From positions 62,001 through 126,000 of the forward strand of contig JACRGD010000010.1 of the NCBI GenBank assembly GCA_016212525.1: DNA of 64,000 bases, in the 5' to 3' direction. The notes under the pieces are model-generated. The model ran no database searches. It was given only the letters and a program-made list of their open reading frames with translations, and was not told the origin of the DNA. Made by a program: the position numbers and the translations under genes. Source of the stretch: Microcaldota archaeon (GTDB taxonomy: Archaea > Micrarchaeota > Micrarchaeia > Anstonellales > Bilamarchaeaceae). The first letter of the stretch is position 1. The number at the start of each line of letters is the position of its first letter. Shown here one piece after another: positions 9,612 to 18,293 of the stretch.

Positions 9612-9914
9612 TTATCTCACTTCAATACTTTCCTGCGGATAACCAAGGGCCTTTAGAACAGGAGCAACCTTCTTCTTATGATCTCCCTGCAATATGATGA
9701 TACCTTCCTTACAAGTACCACCGCAGGCAAGTTTGTGCTTAAGTTCCTTGGTAGTAGACTCGAGCTGAGACTTATCAATCCCCTGAACCACCGTAACAAG
9801 TTTTTTGAACTTCTTATTTTCCGTATATACTTTTATCTTGGAAGTACCCTGTTTATCTAGTATTTCACAAACACACAGATCCAGCAGCATTCCACACTTT
9901 TGGCATTTATCCAA
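9612..9914 (-). CDS. translation initiation factor aIF1 (SUI1)
   Basis: A 100-residue SUI1-domain protein. It has an N-terminal CQKCGMLLDLCVCE zinc-ribbon-like segment, the KKLVTVVQGID strand, and the conserved ELKHKLACGGTCKEGIIILQGDH segment. It scans and checks start codons on the small ribosomal subunit. TTG 9914 is preferred as start because AGGTGA lies 5 nt upstream; GTG 9923 is itself part of that site. The TTG start gives MDKCQKCG, the usual archaeal N-terminus. It follows L29 closely in the ribosomal operon. Confidence 0.92.
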   Translation of the reverse strand: MDKCQKCGMLLDLCVCEILDKQGTSKIKVYTENKKFKKLVTVVQGIDKSQLESTTKELKHKLACGGTCKEGIIILQGDHKKKVAPVLKALGYPQESIEVR

Positions 9915-9929
9915 CAGATTCACCTAAAA

Positions 9930-10121
9930 CTATTTAGATTTCTTAGTATTTAAGTTTTGCGCAGCGGATTTAAGTCGGGCAATACTCAATTTTATGCTTC
10001 TTGCCTTATCATGACGACCCTCTGCCTTGAGCTCAATACCACTTAAAGAAAGTTCTGCAATCTTCTTTTCGATTGCTTCCTTGGTAGTCAATTTTGCGAT
10101 CTCGGTCTTTTTAATTGCCAT
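9930..10121 (-). CDS. rpl29: ribosomal protein L29 (uL29)
   Basis: A 63-residue, basic, two-helix protein: KLTTKEAIEKKIAELSLSGIELKAE and then KARSIKLSIARLKSAAQ. Length and helix-hairpin pattern fit uL29 at the ribosomal exit tunnel. Its ATG overlaps the S3 stop by one base (TAATG), so it is translationally coupled to S3. The order S3-L29-aIF1-Rpp29 is a common archaeal one. Confidence 0.93.
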   Translation of the reverse strand: MAIKKTEIAKLTTKEAIEKKIAELSLSGIELKAEGRHDKARSIKLSIARLKSAAQNLNTKKSK

Positions 10122-10801
10122 TAGGCTCGCCTCCGTCTATGATCAAAACCACCAGTTTCTGGTCTTCGTTCAACATCCTGCGCAGTTTCAATAACCTTTG
10201 GCAGAACAACCTTATCAGTCTTCTTGTCAGGAAATACAGTTCCTGGAGGAGTCAATCGGACCAACACACCAATGACACCAGATTGAGTATTTGCATGTAA
10301 ATGAGCAACTTTCACCAATCGAGAGGGTTCTCCAGATTTAGGAATGTGACCCGCACCAACTCTAAGAGTTTTTGCCTTTGCACCCTTTGCGCCAATCTTA
10401 CCAGAGGCAACGATTTCTGCACCTAGAGCACCAGATCGAATAATTTCACGAAGCATGAAATGCAAAACAGCTCGAACCTTCTTGCCCATTTCGATGTACT
10501 TTGCGGCCTTTTTTGCAACCATTCTTGGTTCCAGGAAAGGATTTCGAACCTCAACAACACTGATCTGCGGGTTTTCGATTTTGAATTCCCGTTTTATTGT
10601 CTCAGTTAGTTCATTAATTAAGCGACCTTTCTTACCGATAATTCTTGCAGGGTTGGTAACTTCTAGAGTAATTCTAGTAACCAATGGGGTTCTTTGGATA
10701 TCAACACTCGCCAAACCGGCACGATCCAATTCCTTCTCGAGGAATTTCATGACCTGAAATTTGGAAAATGGTTCTTCGATCAATTTTTCTTGGTAAAGCA
10801 T
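10121..10801 (-). CDS. rps3: ribosomal protein S3 (uS3)
   Basis: A protein of 226 residues. The N-terminal type-II KH domain (about 15-90) contains the NPARIIGKKGRLINEL GxxG loop. The C-terminal domain contains ALGAEIVASGKIGAKGAKAKT and the mRNA-entry segment ending in a basic RRRRA tail. It is part of the small-subunit head. It lies in the L3 operon, 14 nt after L22, and overlaps L29 by one base. Confidence 0.97.
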   Translation of the reverse strand: MLYQEKLIEEPFSKFQVMKFLEKELDRAGLASVDIQRTPLVTRITLEVTNPARIIGKKGRLINELTETIKREFKIENPQISVVEVRNPFLEPRMVAKKAAKYIEMGKKVRAVLHFMLREIIRSGALGAEIVASGKIGAKGAKAKTLRVGAGHIPKSGEPSRLVKVAHLHANTQSGVIGVLVRLTPPGTVFPDKKTDKVVLPKVIETAQDVERRPETGGFDHRRRRA

Positions 10802-10815
10802 AATACAACCTCAAT

Positions 10816-11403
10816 TTATTTTTTTGCCTCTTTTTTCTCAGCAGACTTCTGAGGAACCTTTACTGGCTCGGATTTTTTATGAGCAGAAGGAACAGAATTT
10901 ACCGGAGCGGATTTTGAAGCAGGTGATTCCTTCTTCGAAGTAGCAGCAGACTTTGGAACTGGTGCTTCAGAAAGAAGAATAATTTCAACACGAGCAGTTT
11001 CTAGGTTCGATCTTGCAGTTCGACCCTTTGGAGCCATTCGCGGATAGGTCATTTTTTTATTTGCACTTGCATGAGCAACGGTAAGGTTGGAATTAACATC
11101 CATTCCCTTGACAGTTGCATTTGCCAGAGCACTCTTAAGGACCTTAAGAACGATTCCTGCAGCCTTCTCTGGATAACGACCCATTCGGCCTCCAAGTTCT
11201 CTTCGGTGACCCAGATTTTTATTGTGCTTTCTAAAGAGCACGGGAATTTCACCCAAAGAAGCTCTCTCGAGGAAAGTCATTGCCCAAGTAGCCCGTTTGT
11301 TCCGAATTACACCACAAACCGCAGCCAAGTCCTTGTAGGAGGCATTTACACCCTCTACACGGGCCTTTGCGCCGTTTTCTAAATCTAAAGAATATCCTTT
11401 CAT
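10816..11403 (-). CDS. rpl22: ribosomal protein L22 (uL22) with extended C-terminus
   Basis: A protein of 195 residues. Residues 1-150 are an archaeal L22 core: YKDLAAVCGVIRNK near the start, ERASLGEIPVLFRKHN, and the beta-hairpin that lines the exit tunnel (ANKKMTYPRMAPKGRTAR). The last ~45 residues are a low-complexity Lys/Ala/Ser/Pro tail ending SAEKKEAKK, longer than the usual archaeal protein. ATG 11403 is preferred, after GTGAT; ATG 11409 and GTG 11412 are alternatives. Confidence 0.95.
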   Translation of the reverse strand: MKGYSLDLENGAKARVEGVNASYKDLAAVCGVIRNKRATWAMTFLERASLGEIPVLFRKHNKNLGHRRELGGRMGRYPEKAAGIVLKVLKSALANATVKGMDVNSNLTVAHASANKKMTYPRMAPKGRTARSNLETARVEIILLSEAPVPKSAATSKKESPASKSAPVNSVPSAHKKSEPVKVPQKSAEKKEAKK

Positions 11404-11408
11404 AATCA

Positions 11409-11804
11409 TCACTTAAGTGGAACGAACTTGGAACCTCGAGTTGCACCGACACCAGGACCAGAGTGTAGAACTCTTCCGACAGTGTGGGCATATTCACCCA
11501 ATCTTCGACCGATCTTGTCGAGAGTAATATCAACACGTTTGAATTCCTTACCATTGTGAACCATGAAGGTCAAACCAAACCATTCTGGCAAAATGACCGC
11601 ATCTCGGATGTGAGTCTTAATTGCCTTTTTTGGATTTGCCTTCTTTGTGGCTCTTACTTCTTCGACAAACTGCTTCAATCTTGGATTGACATTAAGTCTA
11701 AGCATAGTCCTTCGATTTCTTGAAGTCAATTTCTTCATGAAATCATCCATAGAAAGCGACGTAATGCCTTCTTCGTCAATACCCTTCCAAACATCTTTCT
11801 TCAT
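11409..11804 (-). CDS. rps19: ribosomal protein S19 (uS19)
   Basis: A protein of 131 residues. The archaeal N-terminal helix (DDFMKKLTSRNRRTMLR) is followed by the S19 core: KTHIRDAVILPEWFGLTF, VHNGKEF, and a tail ending LGEYAHTVGRVLHSGPGVGA, which contacts the A-site tRNA. ATG 11804 lies about 8 nt after GAGGT and is preferred over ATG 11810 and TTG 11813. It lies between L2 and L22 as in other archaea. Confidence 0.96.
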   Translation of the reverse strand: MKKDVWKGIDEEGITSLSMDDFMKKLTSRNRRTMLRLNVNPRLKQFVEEVRATKKANPKKAIKTHIRDAVILPEWFGLTFMVHNGKEFKRVDITLDKIGRRLGEYAHTVGRVLHSGPGVGATRGSKFVPLK

Positions 11805-11826
11805 AATCATCAAACCTCAGTTATAG

Positions 11827-12582
11827 TTACTTGGAACGGGCTGCCTCAATGGCTTTTTTACCCTTCCTTCTACCAGTAGATCGAGCTGCAATGTGACCTA
11901 CTTTTCCACCAGGTGGAGTCGATCTTGCAACCGTAGTTGGCTTACCAACATGGTGCTGCTTACCACCGTGCGGGTGGTTGTATGGAGATTGATGAACACC
12001 ACGAGGAACTGGCCACAAACGATTTTGTGCAGTCTTCTTGTAATACTGGTTTCCTGCCTTAAGCATTGGCTTTTCTAATCGCCCACCGCCTGCAATAACA
12101 CCCAACTGAACCCTGCACTCGTTAGAGAGTTCGATTGTTTTTTTACTTGGAAGCTTGATGTAAACAATGTTGCCATCCTTTGCAACAACGTTGGCATAAG
12201 ATCCGGAGGCCTTAACCATTTTTCCGCCATCACCAGGATTTCGCTCTAAATTGTATATATAAGCGCCATCTGGAATTCGATAGAGTGGCAAAACACTTCC
12301 TAAAGAAAGAGTTGCCTGGGCACCCACCTGAATCTTTGCACCAACTGCGATTCCTTCTGGAGCAAGTAAAAATCCGCGTTCGTTATTTTCGTATTTTACC
12401 TCGATCAAAGGACCGGTTCTTGCAGGATCATCAACAATAGATACGACAGTTCCCGAAAGAACCCCTGTTTTTTCAACATCATCGTAACGTCGATAAGTAA
12501 GATCAGTTTTGTATCTGTGACTTGGAGCTAGGTATCGTGGACTTCCCGAACCTCTCTTCTGTTGTTTTAGTCGTTTTCCCAT
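11827..12582 (-). CDS. rpl2: ribosomal protein L2 (uL2)
   Basis: A 251-residue protein of normal archaeal length. It begins MGKRLKQQKRGSGSPRYLAP, the conserved L2 N-terminus. It contains the SH3/OB core (RTGPLIEVKYENNERGFLLAPEG, shown here only by type) and the peptidyl-transferase-centre histidine segment VHQSPYNHPHGGKQH near residue 205. Part of the L3-L4-L23-L2-S19 run. Confidence 0.97.
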   Translation of the reverse strand: MGKRLKQQKRGSGSPRYLAPSHRYKTDLTYRRYDDVEKTGVLSGTVVSIVDDPARTGPLIEVKYENNERGFLLAPEGIAVGAKIQVGAQATLSLGSVLPLYRIPDGAYIYNLERNPGDGGKMVKASGSYANVVAKDGNIVYIKLPSKKTIELSNECRVQLGVIAGGGRLEKPMLKAGNQYYKKTAQNRLWPVPRGVHQSPYNHPHGGKQHHVGKPTTVARSTPPGGKVGHIAARSTGRRKGKKAIEAARSK

Positions 12583-12590
12583 AAGTACAC

Positions 12591-12842
12591 CTATGCAATA
12601 ATCTTGAGCTTAGCAGCCAAATCATCGGCCTTAAAGCCCTTCTGGAGTCGCACCACTGCGTGCTTTGATCCTTTTGAAGTTATGAAGGTCCTAACAGACG
12701 CAACTTTAACTCCAAAAAGAGTTTCCAATTCTTTTGCGATCGTATTTTTGGTTGCAGAAGAACTGACAGAAAACGTCAATGTGTTTTCAGTTTCGATCTT
12801 TGCAATGGCTTTTTCAGTTTTAACTGGTTCAATAATGATCAT
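12591..12842 (-). CDS. rpl23: ribosomal protein L23 (uL23)
   Basis: A protein of 83 residues, beginning MIIIEPVKTEKAIAKIE and containing NTLTFSVSSSATKNTIAKEL and LFGVKVASVRTF, the alpha/beta core of uL23 at the tunnel exit, where SRP and Sec dock. ATG 12842 overlaps the L4 stop in an ATGA arrangement, showing coupling. Confidence 0.95.
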   Translation of the reverse strand: MIIIEPVKTEKAIAKIETENTLTFSVSSSATKNTIAKELETLFGVKVASVRTFITSKGSKHAVVRLQKGFKADDLAAKLKIIA

Positions 12843-13588
12843 GCTACAAACCTCCTTGCGATTTCTGGAAGTGCATTTTCAGAGAAAATGGTGAGCCTTC
12901 CCGCGTGAGTTCCTGGAGCCAGGTCCTTGACTTTTAGGTCAGCAGCACGAACAACATTGACGCCGGCCAAATTGGCGGCTGCTTTTGTAACCAGGCCATC
13001 TGAAACAACTATAAGTGGAGCCTTCTTGCCGGTCTTTTTTGCCATTTCGACAAAATGATCGAGCTTAAGGGCAGTAAGAACCTTCAAAACATCCCGGGTC
13101 TTTGAAAGTTTTTCAAAACCATTTTCCAAAACAAGAGGAAGTGCGATGGTAAGTTCGGTCTTCATTCTTTTAGAAACCAGTTTCGAGTTGCAGGACATAG
13201 AAAGAGCGCAGGATAATGCCTTAAGATGCTCTTTTTTGTTTATCAGTTCGACGATTTTCTTGGTAATTTTTGGAGGGTGCGCTCTGCGACCTTTAACTGC
13301 ATGAGGAACTCGTTTAACCTTACCAATTTGTCCACCAGGCAAGACTTCGTGAGGCAAGTGTGGAATACCCTTGTTCTTAACAGTACCGTAGTCTTCTTTT
13401 CGACCTCGGTACCGAGCACTTGTTTCCAAACCAGCAAATCGGTAGCTTCCTTTTGGCTGATAGAGTTCACTCTCTTCACTTAAAACCGCTCTTTTAACAA
13501 GATCGGATCGATCGGAAGAATGGAAAACTTCTGGCAGATCAATCTGCTTCATGACTTTTCCTTCCAATGAGTATACTGTTGCTTTCAT
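12839..13588 (-). CDS. rpl4: ribosomal protein L4 (uL4/L1e)
   Basis: A protein of 249 residues. The start is ATG 13588 with an AGGTG site. KATVYSLEGKVMKQIDLPEVF opens the protein, followed by the basic tunnel loop (GRKEDYGTVKNKGIPHLPHE, GKVKRVPHAVKGRRAHPPK) and a C-terminal globular part (LVVSDG-like IVVSDGLVTKAAANLAGVNV). It is a large-subunit assembly initiator. Four-base overlap with L23. Confidence 0.96.
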   Translation of the reverse strand: MKATVYSLEGKVMKQIDLPEVFHSSDRSDLVKRAVLSEESELYQPKGSYRFAGLETSARYRGRKEDYGTVKNKGIPHLPHEVLPGGQIGKVKRVPHAVKGRRAHPPKITKKIVELINKKEHLKALSCALSMSCNSKLVSKRMKTELTIALPLVLENGFEKLSKTRDVLKVLTALKLDHFVEMAKKTGKKAPLIVVSDGLVTKAAANLAGVNVVRAADLKVKDLAPGTHAGRLTIFSENALPEIARRFVA

Positions 13589-13597
13589 CTAAAACAC

Positions 13598-14533
13598 CTA
13601 CTTTGCGACGTAGCCGACATTTGGCTCCTTAATTGGAGAACCAGCGCGCACTGCCGTTCGCAGTTTAACTAATCTCTTTGCAGGACCAGGCACAGAACCT
13701 TTTACAAGGACATAGTCATTTCGGACAATACCATATCCCCTAAATCCACCCTTGGGATTTATGTCTTCAGGTTTCTGACCCAACTTAAGAATTCTCTTGT
13801 TCAACTCGGTTCTCTGGTGATAACCAGTTTGACCTGCTTGAGGAACAGTGTATAATACATAAGCAGGATGCCATTGACCTAAGGTACCTACATGTCTTCG
13901 CTTTCCAGTTGCCTTTCTTCTCTGAATTGCAATACCGAATCGCTTAACAGCACCTTGCCATCCTTTACCTCGGGAAATAGAAACCACATCGACAAATTCA
14001 CCGAGCTTGAAAACTTCGGAGAATTTGAGTTCCTTACCAAGAAGAGATTTGCCATGTGCTAATTTTTCCTTTGCATCTTTGCCGCCGCAACCCAGTTCCA
14101 TTTTTTCGATGTGTTTTTTACCAATCCCGGTTTTGGCCGGAACAGTGAAAACGAGCAACCGAACATCAGTTACCTTTGATTCATCAACTGGTTTTGGAGC
14201 GTGTTTTTTGTGAATTCCAACTTCCTTGAGGGTTTTTTCGTCAGTAACTAAAATATCACCCAACGAATTTCCACCATGGTAGCAACGAACGCCGTAAACA
14301 GCCATTGGAGGAACCTCAATCACAGTTGCCGAAGAAACTACTTCCTGACCTTTAGTAGGTGAGTCAGTATCATCAACATATGAGACGTGAGTCATGCCAA
14401 CTTTGTAGCCAGCAAAACCAAGAACCCGTTTTTCAGACGAGTTGGGCCAAAATACGTGAGCATTTTGACTATAAGCTCTTTTCCTGGGCCGGTGGGCCAT
14501 AGAACCTCGACGAGGTCTTCTAATGTCTGTCAA
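13598..14533 (-). CDS. rpl3: ribosomal protein L3 (uL3), first gene of the operon
   Basis: A protein of 311 residues: RRPRRGSMAHRPRKRA at the N-terminus, the GFAGYKVGMTHVSYVDD beta-barrel strand, and SISRGKGWQGAVKRFGIA, the extension that reaches the peptidyl transferase centre. TTG 14533 is chosen because GGGTGT lies about 6 nt before it and MTDIRRPRRGS matches archaeal L3 starts; GTG 14542 is the alternative. It is preceded by a leader of about 110 nt with two hairpins (14600-14642) and a TATA box at 14680-14688. Those hairpins may serve autoregulation. Confidence 0.96.
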   Translation of the reverse strand: MTDIRRPRRGSMAHRPRKRAYSQNAHVFWPNSSEKRVLGFAGYKVGMTHVSYVDDTDSPTKGQEVVSSATVIEVPPMAVYGVRCYHGGNSLGDILVTDEKTLKEVGIHKKHAPKPVDESKVTDVRLLVFTVPAKTGIGKKHIEKMELGCGGKDAKEKLAHGKSLLGKELKFSEVFKLGEFVDVVSISRGKGWQGAVKRFGIAIQRRKATGKRRHVGTLGQWHPAYVLYTVPQAGQTGYHQRTELNKRILKLGQKPEDINPKGGFRGYGIVRNDYVLVKGSVPGPAKRLVKLRTAVRAGSPIKEPNVGYVAK

Positions 14534-14599
14534 ATTTAACACCCGATGTTCACGTTGCCCAATTTCGACGTCAGATCAGGGATCCTTTGTCAATGGGTC

Positions 14600-14642
14600 A
14601 TCGTCAGATTGTCCGACGATGCGTAAGGAGATACCTTACCGC
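14600..14642 (-). promoter_or_regulatory. two-hairpin leader of the L3 ribosomal operon
   Basis: In the minus-strand leader, GCGGTAAGG-TATCT-CCTTACGC (14621-14642, one bulge) and ATCGTC/GACGAT (14600-14620) form two adjacent hairpins 65-120 nt before the L3 start. They would lie in the first half of the leader if transcription begins near 14656. Ribosomal operons often carry a binding site for one of their own products in this position; which protein would bind is not visible. Confidence 0.45.
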
Positions 14643-14679
14643 GACTAAATAGGTAGAGTACTAAAAATAGTGGAAAACA

Positions 14680-14688
14680 TTTATAAAT
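14680..14688 (-). promoter_or_regulatory. TATA box for the L3 operon
   Basis: Minus-strand TTTATAAAT, about 25 nt before an expected start near 14656. A second very similar box (TTTATAAAT at 14736-14744) lies upstream and could be an extra promoter or serve the plus-strand gene at 14842. The remaining part of 14543-14841 holds nothing else I can support. Confidence 0.5.
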
Positions 14689-14841
14689 CGATCTCTGAAG
14701 AGAACACAAGAAATGACAAAAACACGAGAAAACGAGCATTTATAAACACTTTATGACACAGATTAAACAGAGAGAACTAGAATATTGAAAATAGCACCAA
14801 ATAGAGAAGTAAAAATGCACAAGTATAAAACAGGTAACTAA

Positions 14842-16662
14842 ATGAAAACCCAGGTTCTTAGTACACGGCCGCCAACATCTCGACCAAGCGTCATTAAGCA
14901 GCTATGTTTAGGTTCCCCCAGAGGAAACATGGAAACGTGCAATCTAAATGAACCACTCTGGGCCAAATTAAGAACAATGGTCGACAGGGCCAAAACAGAG
15001 GCGCAGGACAGAAATGAAATATTGTGCGGAGTCATAGTCGAAACAGACAAAAAAAGACTGACTTCCATAAATAAGATAGGTGGAAGGAAACAGGCCGGTG
15101 ACAGGGCTTTGGATGTTTATGTAGAAACGATCGGAAAGGCAACAAAAGTCGCAGTAGAATTATTTGAAAGGGATGAAAACAGAAGACCATTAGAATTAAA
15201 AAACACCATTCAAAAGGGCGAAGCATATAGAATCGGAGACACGTCGGACGAGGGAGTAGTAGTTTTACTGGCATCTGGAAAGGACGAAGCCGAATTAAAA
15301 AAAGCACTTGGACTCGCATGCAAACGATTTGCAGCCGCAACGGACACGATAAGCAAGATTTTACTCGAGTTGCCACTATCAGAAGGAGGCGAATTCGCAG
15401 ATGCTCATGAAGCTGCAGGAACCGATACAGAAAACGGACCACTTAGACTAAGCGAATTTGGATTTGATATTGAAACAGGTTTGGGAAAATCAGAGACAAA
15501 TCTAAAAAGATTTTCAGAAATTTTCAGACATCCCGAAGTAGTACCTGCAATAACACACTCAATCGGAATACCGTTCTTGGTGGGGGATGATCCAAAACAA
15601 CTCGAAGCAGAAATTGCCAGAGTCGAAGCGGATGAAATATGGTTTAGAAATCTCCACCCACAACATTTGCGGGTCAGACGAGGCGAAGCCACACTTAAGA
15701 GCCCATTTGCACAGAGGCTAATAGACATAAAGAACAAAGAAGATCAGATGGAGAGCGGACAGTACATTCAAATAAAATTCAGACTTGAATCAGTGGACGC
15801 CAAGGAAGTCGGGAAGTACATCTATCCAGTAAACGACGGAGCAGTCAGAAGAAAAGGAACCCGAAAAGGACACGCTGAAGTTCTTGGTTACAATGAGGGA
15901 GAATCGGATTTTGGAATGCGGGCCATAAACACGTTCTTTGGAAAGGATTTTGCCAACAGAGTCATGTCCATAGTTGCAAGCGAAATGGAAAAATTGGGAG
16001 GAACGGAGAGATTGGGAGTAACGATCATGCCTGTAGACAATCACCTTAGATACTATGTGGACTGTGAAAAAGAGGGAAAAGTTGTTTGCGAAATAGTTGA
16101 AGAGGCAATTGCAAAGGCAATGGCAGAGAAAGAACCCGGATTAAAATTGAAACCAGTTGCAAGAAGCGTAAGGAGCAAGGGTATCAAAATAGATGAAGTT
16201 GGAGACGTTTTCGAATTGGCTGCCATGAACAAAGAAGGAGAAACACCGCAAACCATCGTAGCAACAGACTACATGGTAGCACTCTTAGAAGAGGCAAGAC
16301 TCGAGGTAATACACCGAGCCCTAGAAGAATGGGAAGTTGCAGAGTACAAACATATAACGCACGCAATAATAGACACACTCAGGGAAATATTTGACAGACG
16401 CAGAACCATAAGAAATACAGGGGATCTGGTGGCAATATTAAGAAACGATAAAGAACTAGATGTTCGGGAGATACTAAATCAAAAAGCAGAAGAACAAGTA
16501 CTAAAGCCAAATGCAACCGGAATGAAAAACGACATAATTGAACCCCACGAAACAGAACAGGAGATTAGAAAGGATATCGAAGACTGGTTCTTTAAATTTG
16601 CAAAGGAGCATTACTTACTTTTCAATAGGACAATAATGAGCATGTTAACTAACAGCGAGTAG
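14842..16662 (+). CDS. large protein of unknown family, 606 aa
   Basis: The ORF has 606 residues with no membrane segment, acidic and Lys/Glu-rich. An alpha/beta segment near 70-150 (EILCGVIVETDKKRLTS, KVAVELFERDENRRPLEL) is followed by long charged helical stretches and another mixed region near 395-430 (LGVTIMPVDNHLRYYVDCEK). The C-terminal third contains histidine- and arginine-rich helices (EYKHITHAIIDTLREIFDRR). No known catalytic motif is visible. ATG 14842 has AGGTAAC upstream. It stands alone between the divergent ribosomal operon and a minus-strand ORF, so context gives no clue. Codon use looks like the neighbouring genes. Confidence 0.7.
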   Translation: MKTQVLSTRPPTSRPSVIKQLCLGSPRGNMETCNLNEPLWAKLRTMVDRAKTEAQDRNEILCGVIVETDKKRLTSINKIGGRKQAGDRALDVYVETIGKATKVAVELFERDENRRPLELKNTIQKGEAYRIGDTSDEGVVVLLASGKDEAELKKALGLACKRFAAATDTISKILLELPLSEGGEFADAHEAAGTDTENGPLRLSEFGFDIETGLGKSETNLKRFSEIFRHPEVVPAITHSIGIPFLVGDDPKQLEAEIARVEADEIWFRNLHPQHLRVRRGEATLKSPFAQRLIDIKNKEDQMESGQYIQIKFRLESVDAKEVGKYIYPVNDGAVRRKGTRKGHAEVLGYNEGESDFGMRAINTFFGKDFANRVMSIVASEMEKLGGTERLGVTIMPVDNHLRYYVDCEKEGKVVCEIVEEAIAKAMAEKEPGLKLKPVARSVRSKGIKIDEVGDVFELAAMNKEGETPQTIVATDYMVALLEEARLEVIHRALEEWEVAEYKHITHAIIDTLREIFDRRRTIRNTGDLVAILRNDKELDVREILNQKAEEQVLKPNATGMKNDIIEPHETEQEIRKDIEDWFFKFAKEHYLLFNRTIMSMLTNSE

Positions 16663-16699
16663 TCGAAAGAAGCATATGGGGAATTGGATATGACGGACA

Positions 16700-17221
16700 T
16701 CAAGTAGGATTTAAAGATAACCCGTTATCACGAAATACTGAACCGCAGGAATCATGAAACGTCAGAACAATCGAGGTTGCCGCGGCAGATCGATGTTCAA
16801 GCGATGAACGGGACAGACCGGAAGAGGGAGGAAAACGCTGAGTTGCAACAAGAAGATTGTTTGAGTCAATACTCCCAGAGAGGGCAGCTAAACCTTCAGT
16901 AACAATCTGCATTTCAAGAGCCCTGGCAGGAATTTCATCATTTTCGACAATAGGAACCAAAGCATCGAGTCTTTTTCTTAGGAGGATTAAAAAATCGGGC
17001 AAAAGAAGATTTGCAGTTGCATATTCATTAGTGATAGCACCCGAACCAAGATCAGTTCGAAGGCTACTAGCCACACGCGTTGCGTCATCACAATATGGAT
17101 AGAACTGCTCTAACGCCTTTCTAAAGGAAGTGAGGGCAACCGGATGGGAGGATATCCTAAGAGTATCTGGATCTGAACGCATTGGTGGTCTTGATCCAGG
17201 AGGCCTGTGAGTTGGAGACAT
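16700..17221 (-). CDS. hypothetical protein, 173 aa
   Basis: The ORF has a TATA box (TTTTATACAC, about 17241-17250) about 25 nt before its ATG, which fits a leaderless transcript. The first 30 residues are Pro/Arg-rich. Residues 35-130 are predicted helical (FRKALEQFYPYCDDATRVAS, LLLPDFLILLRKRLDALVPI), resembling a small helical bundle. The tail is Ser-rich. No family is recognised. It shares its promoter region with the divergent insertase gene. Confidence 0.5.
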   Translation of the reverse strand: MSPTHRPPGSRPPMRSDPDTLRISSHPVALTSFRKALEQFYPYCDDATRVASSLRTDLGSGAITNEYATANLLLPDFLILLRKRLDALVPIVENDEIPARALEMQIVTEGLAALSGSIDSNNLLVATQRFPPSSGLSRSSLEHRSAAATSIVLTFHDSCGSVFRDNGLSLNPT

Positions 17222-17258
17222 TAAAATCTTAGATTAAAGTGTATAAAAAGGATTAAAA

Positions 17259-18293
17259 ATGGATATTTCTGTCAAAAACCAAGATAAAAAACCAAAAGAG
17301 CAGAAAAATACAACAGAGAAACGAAGAAACCATACAGATACAGACAGATCAAGCATCAGATTTAAGAATTCTCTCGAGAAAAAAGATTTGATGTTCGAAT
17401 ACTATATTTATTTAGTCGCAGTCTTGGCCATGGGTTATGCAGGAATTGCACTTTTTATCCAAAATAAATTTGTGGATAGGAAGAAAATGAACGACGTTCA
17501 GCAGAAATCAAACGCACTTAACGCAGAACTCAAAATTGCACAAAAAAACAATGACAAAAAGAAGATGGATCAGATAATGGAAAAACAGATGGAACTTTTT
17601 CCTGAAATGAACAATGCCATGATGGGAAGCATGAAAGTTAGCATGGTAGTTTTAGTTGTTTTTCTTTTGGTCGCACAAGTACTCACGTACCTAGACCCAT
17701 TCATTAAAGACGACCAGATACTTTTATTAAAGGACGATGGAGTGGGCTGCGATAAATTTGCATCTGATGGAGTCTACTCAGGTTGTTTCACAAACATTAG
17801 CGGGAACTATACGAGTGCGATAATAAGCGGCAAAATAATCAAAAAAGGATTTCTGGGCTTTGGAGAACAGCCAGCAGGGACCAACATAACACAAATTTAT
17901 TTCGACATACCTCAACAGCCAGACCCAGATATAGAAAGATCAAATGGTGGTGAAATACCTACAATGATACTGGAAAAACAGACATACACCCACAATGAAA
18001 ATATACGTATCGAATTAAAACCTAAAAACAACGACACAACAGACATAATAAAAGCCGAAGCAGTTTTTGACAATGGAAGTGCATTTGCAGTGGACTTACC
18101 AGTAGCCATACCAATAAACGGAGAAAAACGAATACACCAACCATACTGGTGGTTCATATTGATATCAGTCATCTGTAATCTTTGTGGATCAATGATAATG
18201 GGAAGGATCACAAAGACAAATCAGAAAAAGAATGAACAGGAAGAAGACAAATTTGAAAAGGAGAAAAATGATAATGGAGCGGAAAGAAAATGA
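17259..18293 (+). CDS. EMC3/TMCO1/DUF106 family membrane insertase (archaeal YidC-like)
   Basis: A protein of 344 residues. Membrane segments lie at about 48-68, 128-150 and 296-316. Between the first two is the cytosolic coiled coil with the family signature: NKFVDRKKMNDVQQKSNALN, then a stretch ending MELFPEMNNAMMGSMKVSM. The family belongs to the Oxa1 superfamily and inserts membrane proteins. An outward segment of ~145 residues between TM2 and TM3 is unusually long. The gene overlaps cmk by 4 nt, as in many archaeal secY-linked operons. The start is uncertain: ATG 17391 (MFEYYIYL) would remove a 44-residue hydrophilic lead. Confidence 0.85.
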   Translation: MDISVKNQDKKPKEQKNTTEKRRNHTDTDRSSIRFKNSLEKKDLMFEYYIYLVAVLAMGYAGIALFIQNKFVDRKKMNDVQQKSNALNAELKIAQKNNDKKKMDQIMEKQMELFPEMNNAMMGSMKVSMVVLVVFLLVAQVLTYLDPFIKDDQILLLKDDGVGCDKFASDGVYSGCFTNISGNYTSAIISGKIIKKGFLGFGEQPAGTNITQIYFDIPQQPDPDIERSNGGEIPTMILEKQTYTHNENIRIELKPKNNDTTDIIKAEAVFDNGSAFAVDLPVAIPINGEKRIHQPYWWFILISVICNLCGSMIMGRITKTNQKKNEQEEDKFEKEKNDNGAERK

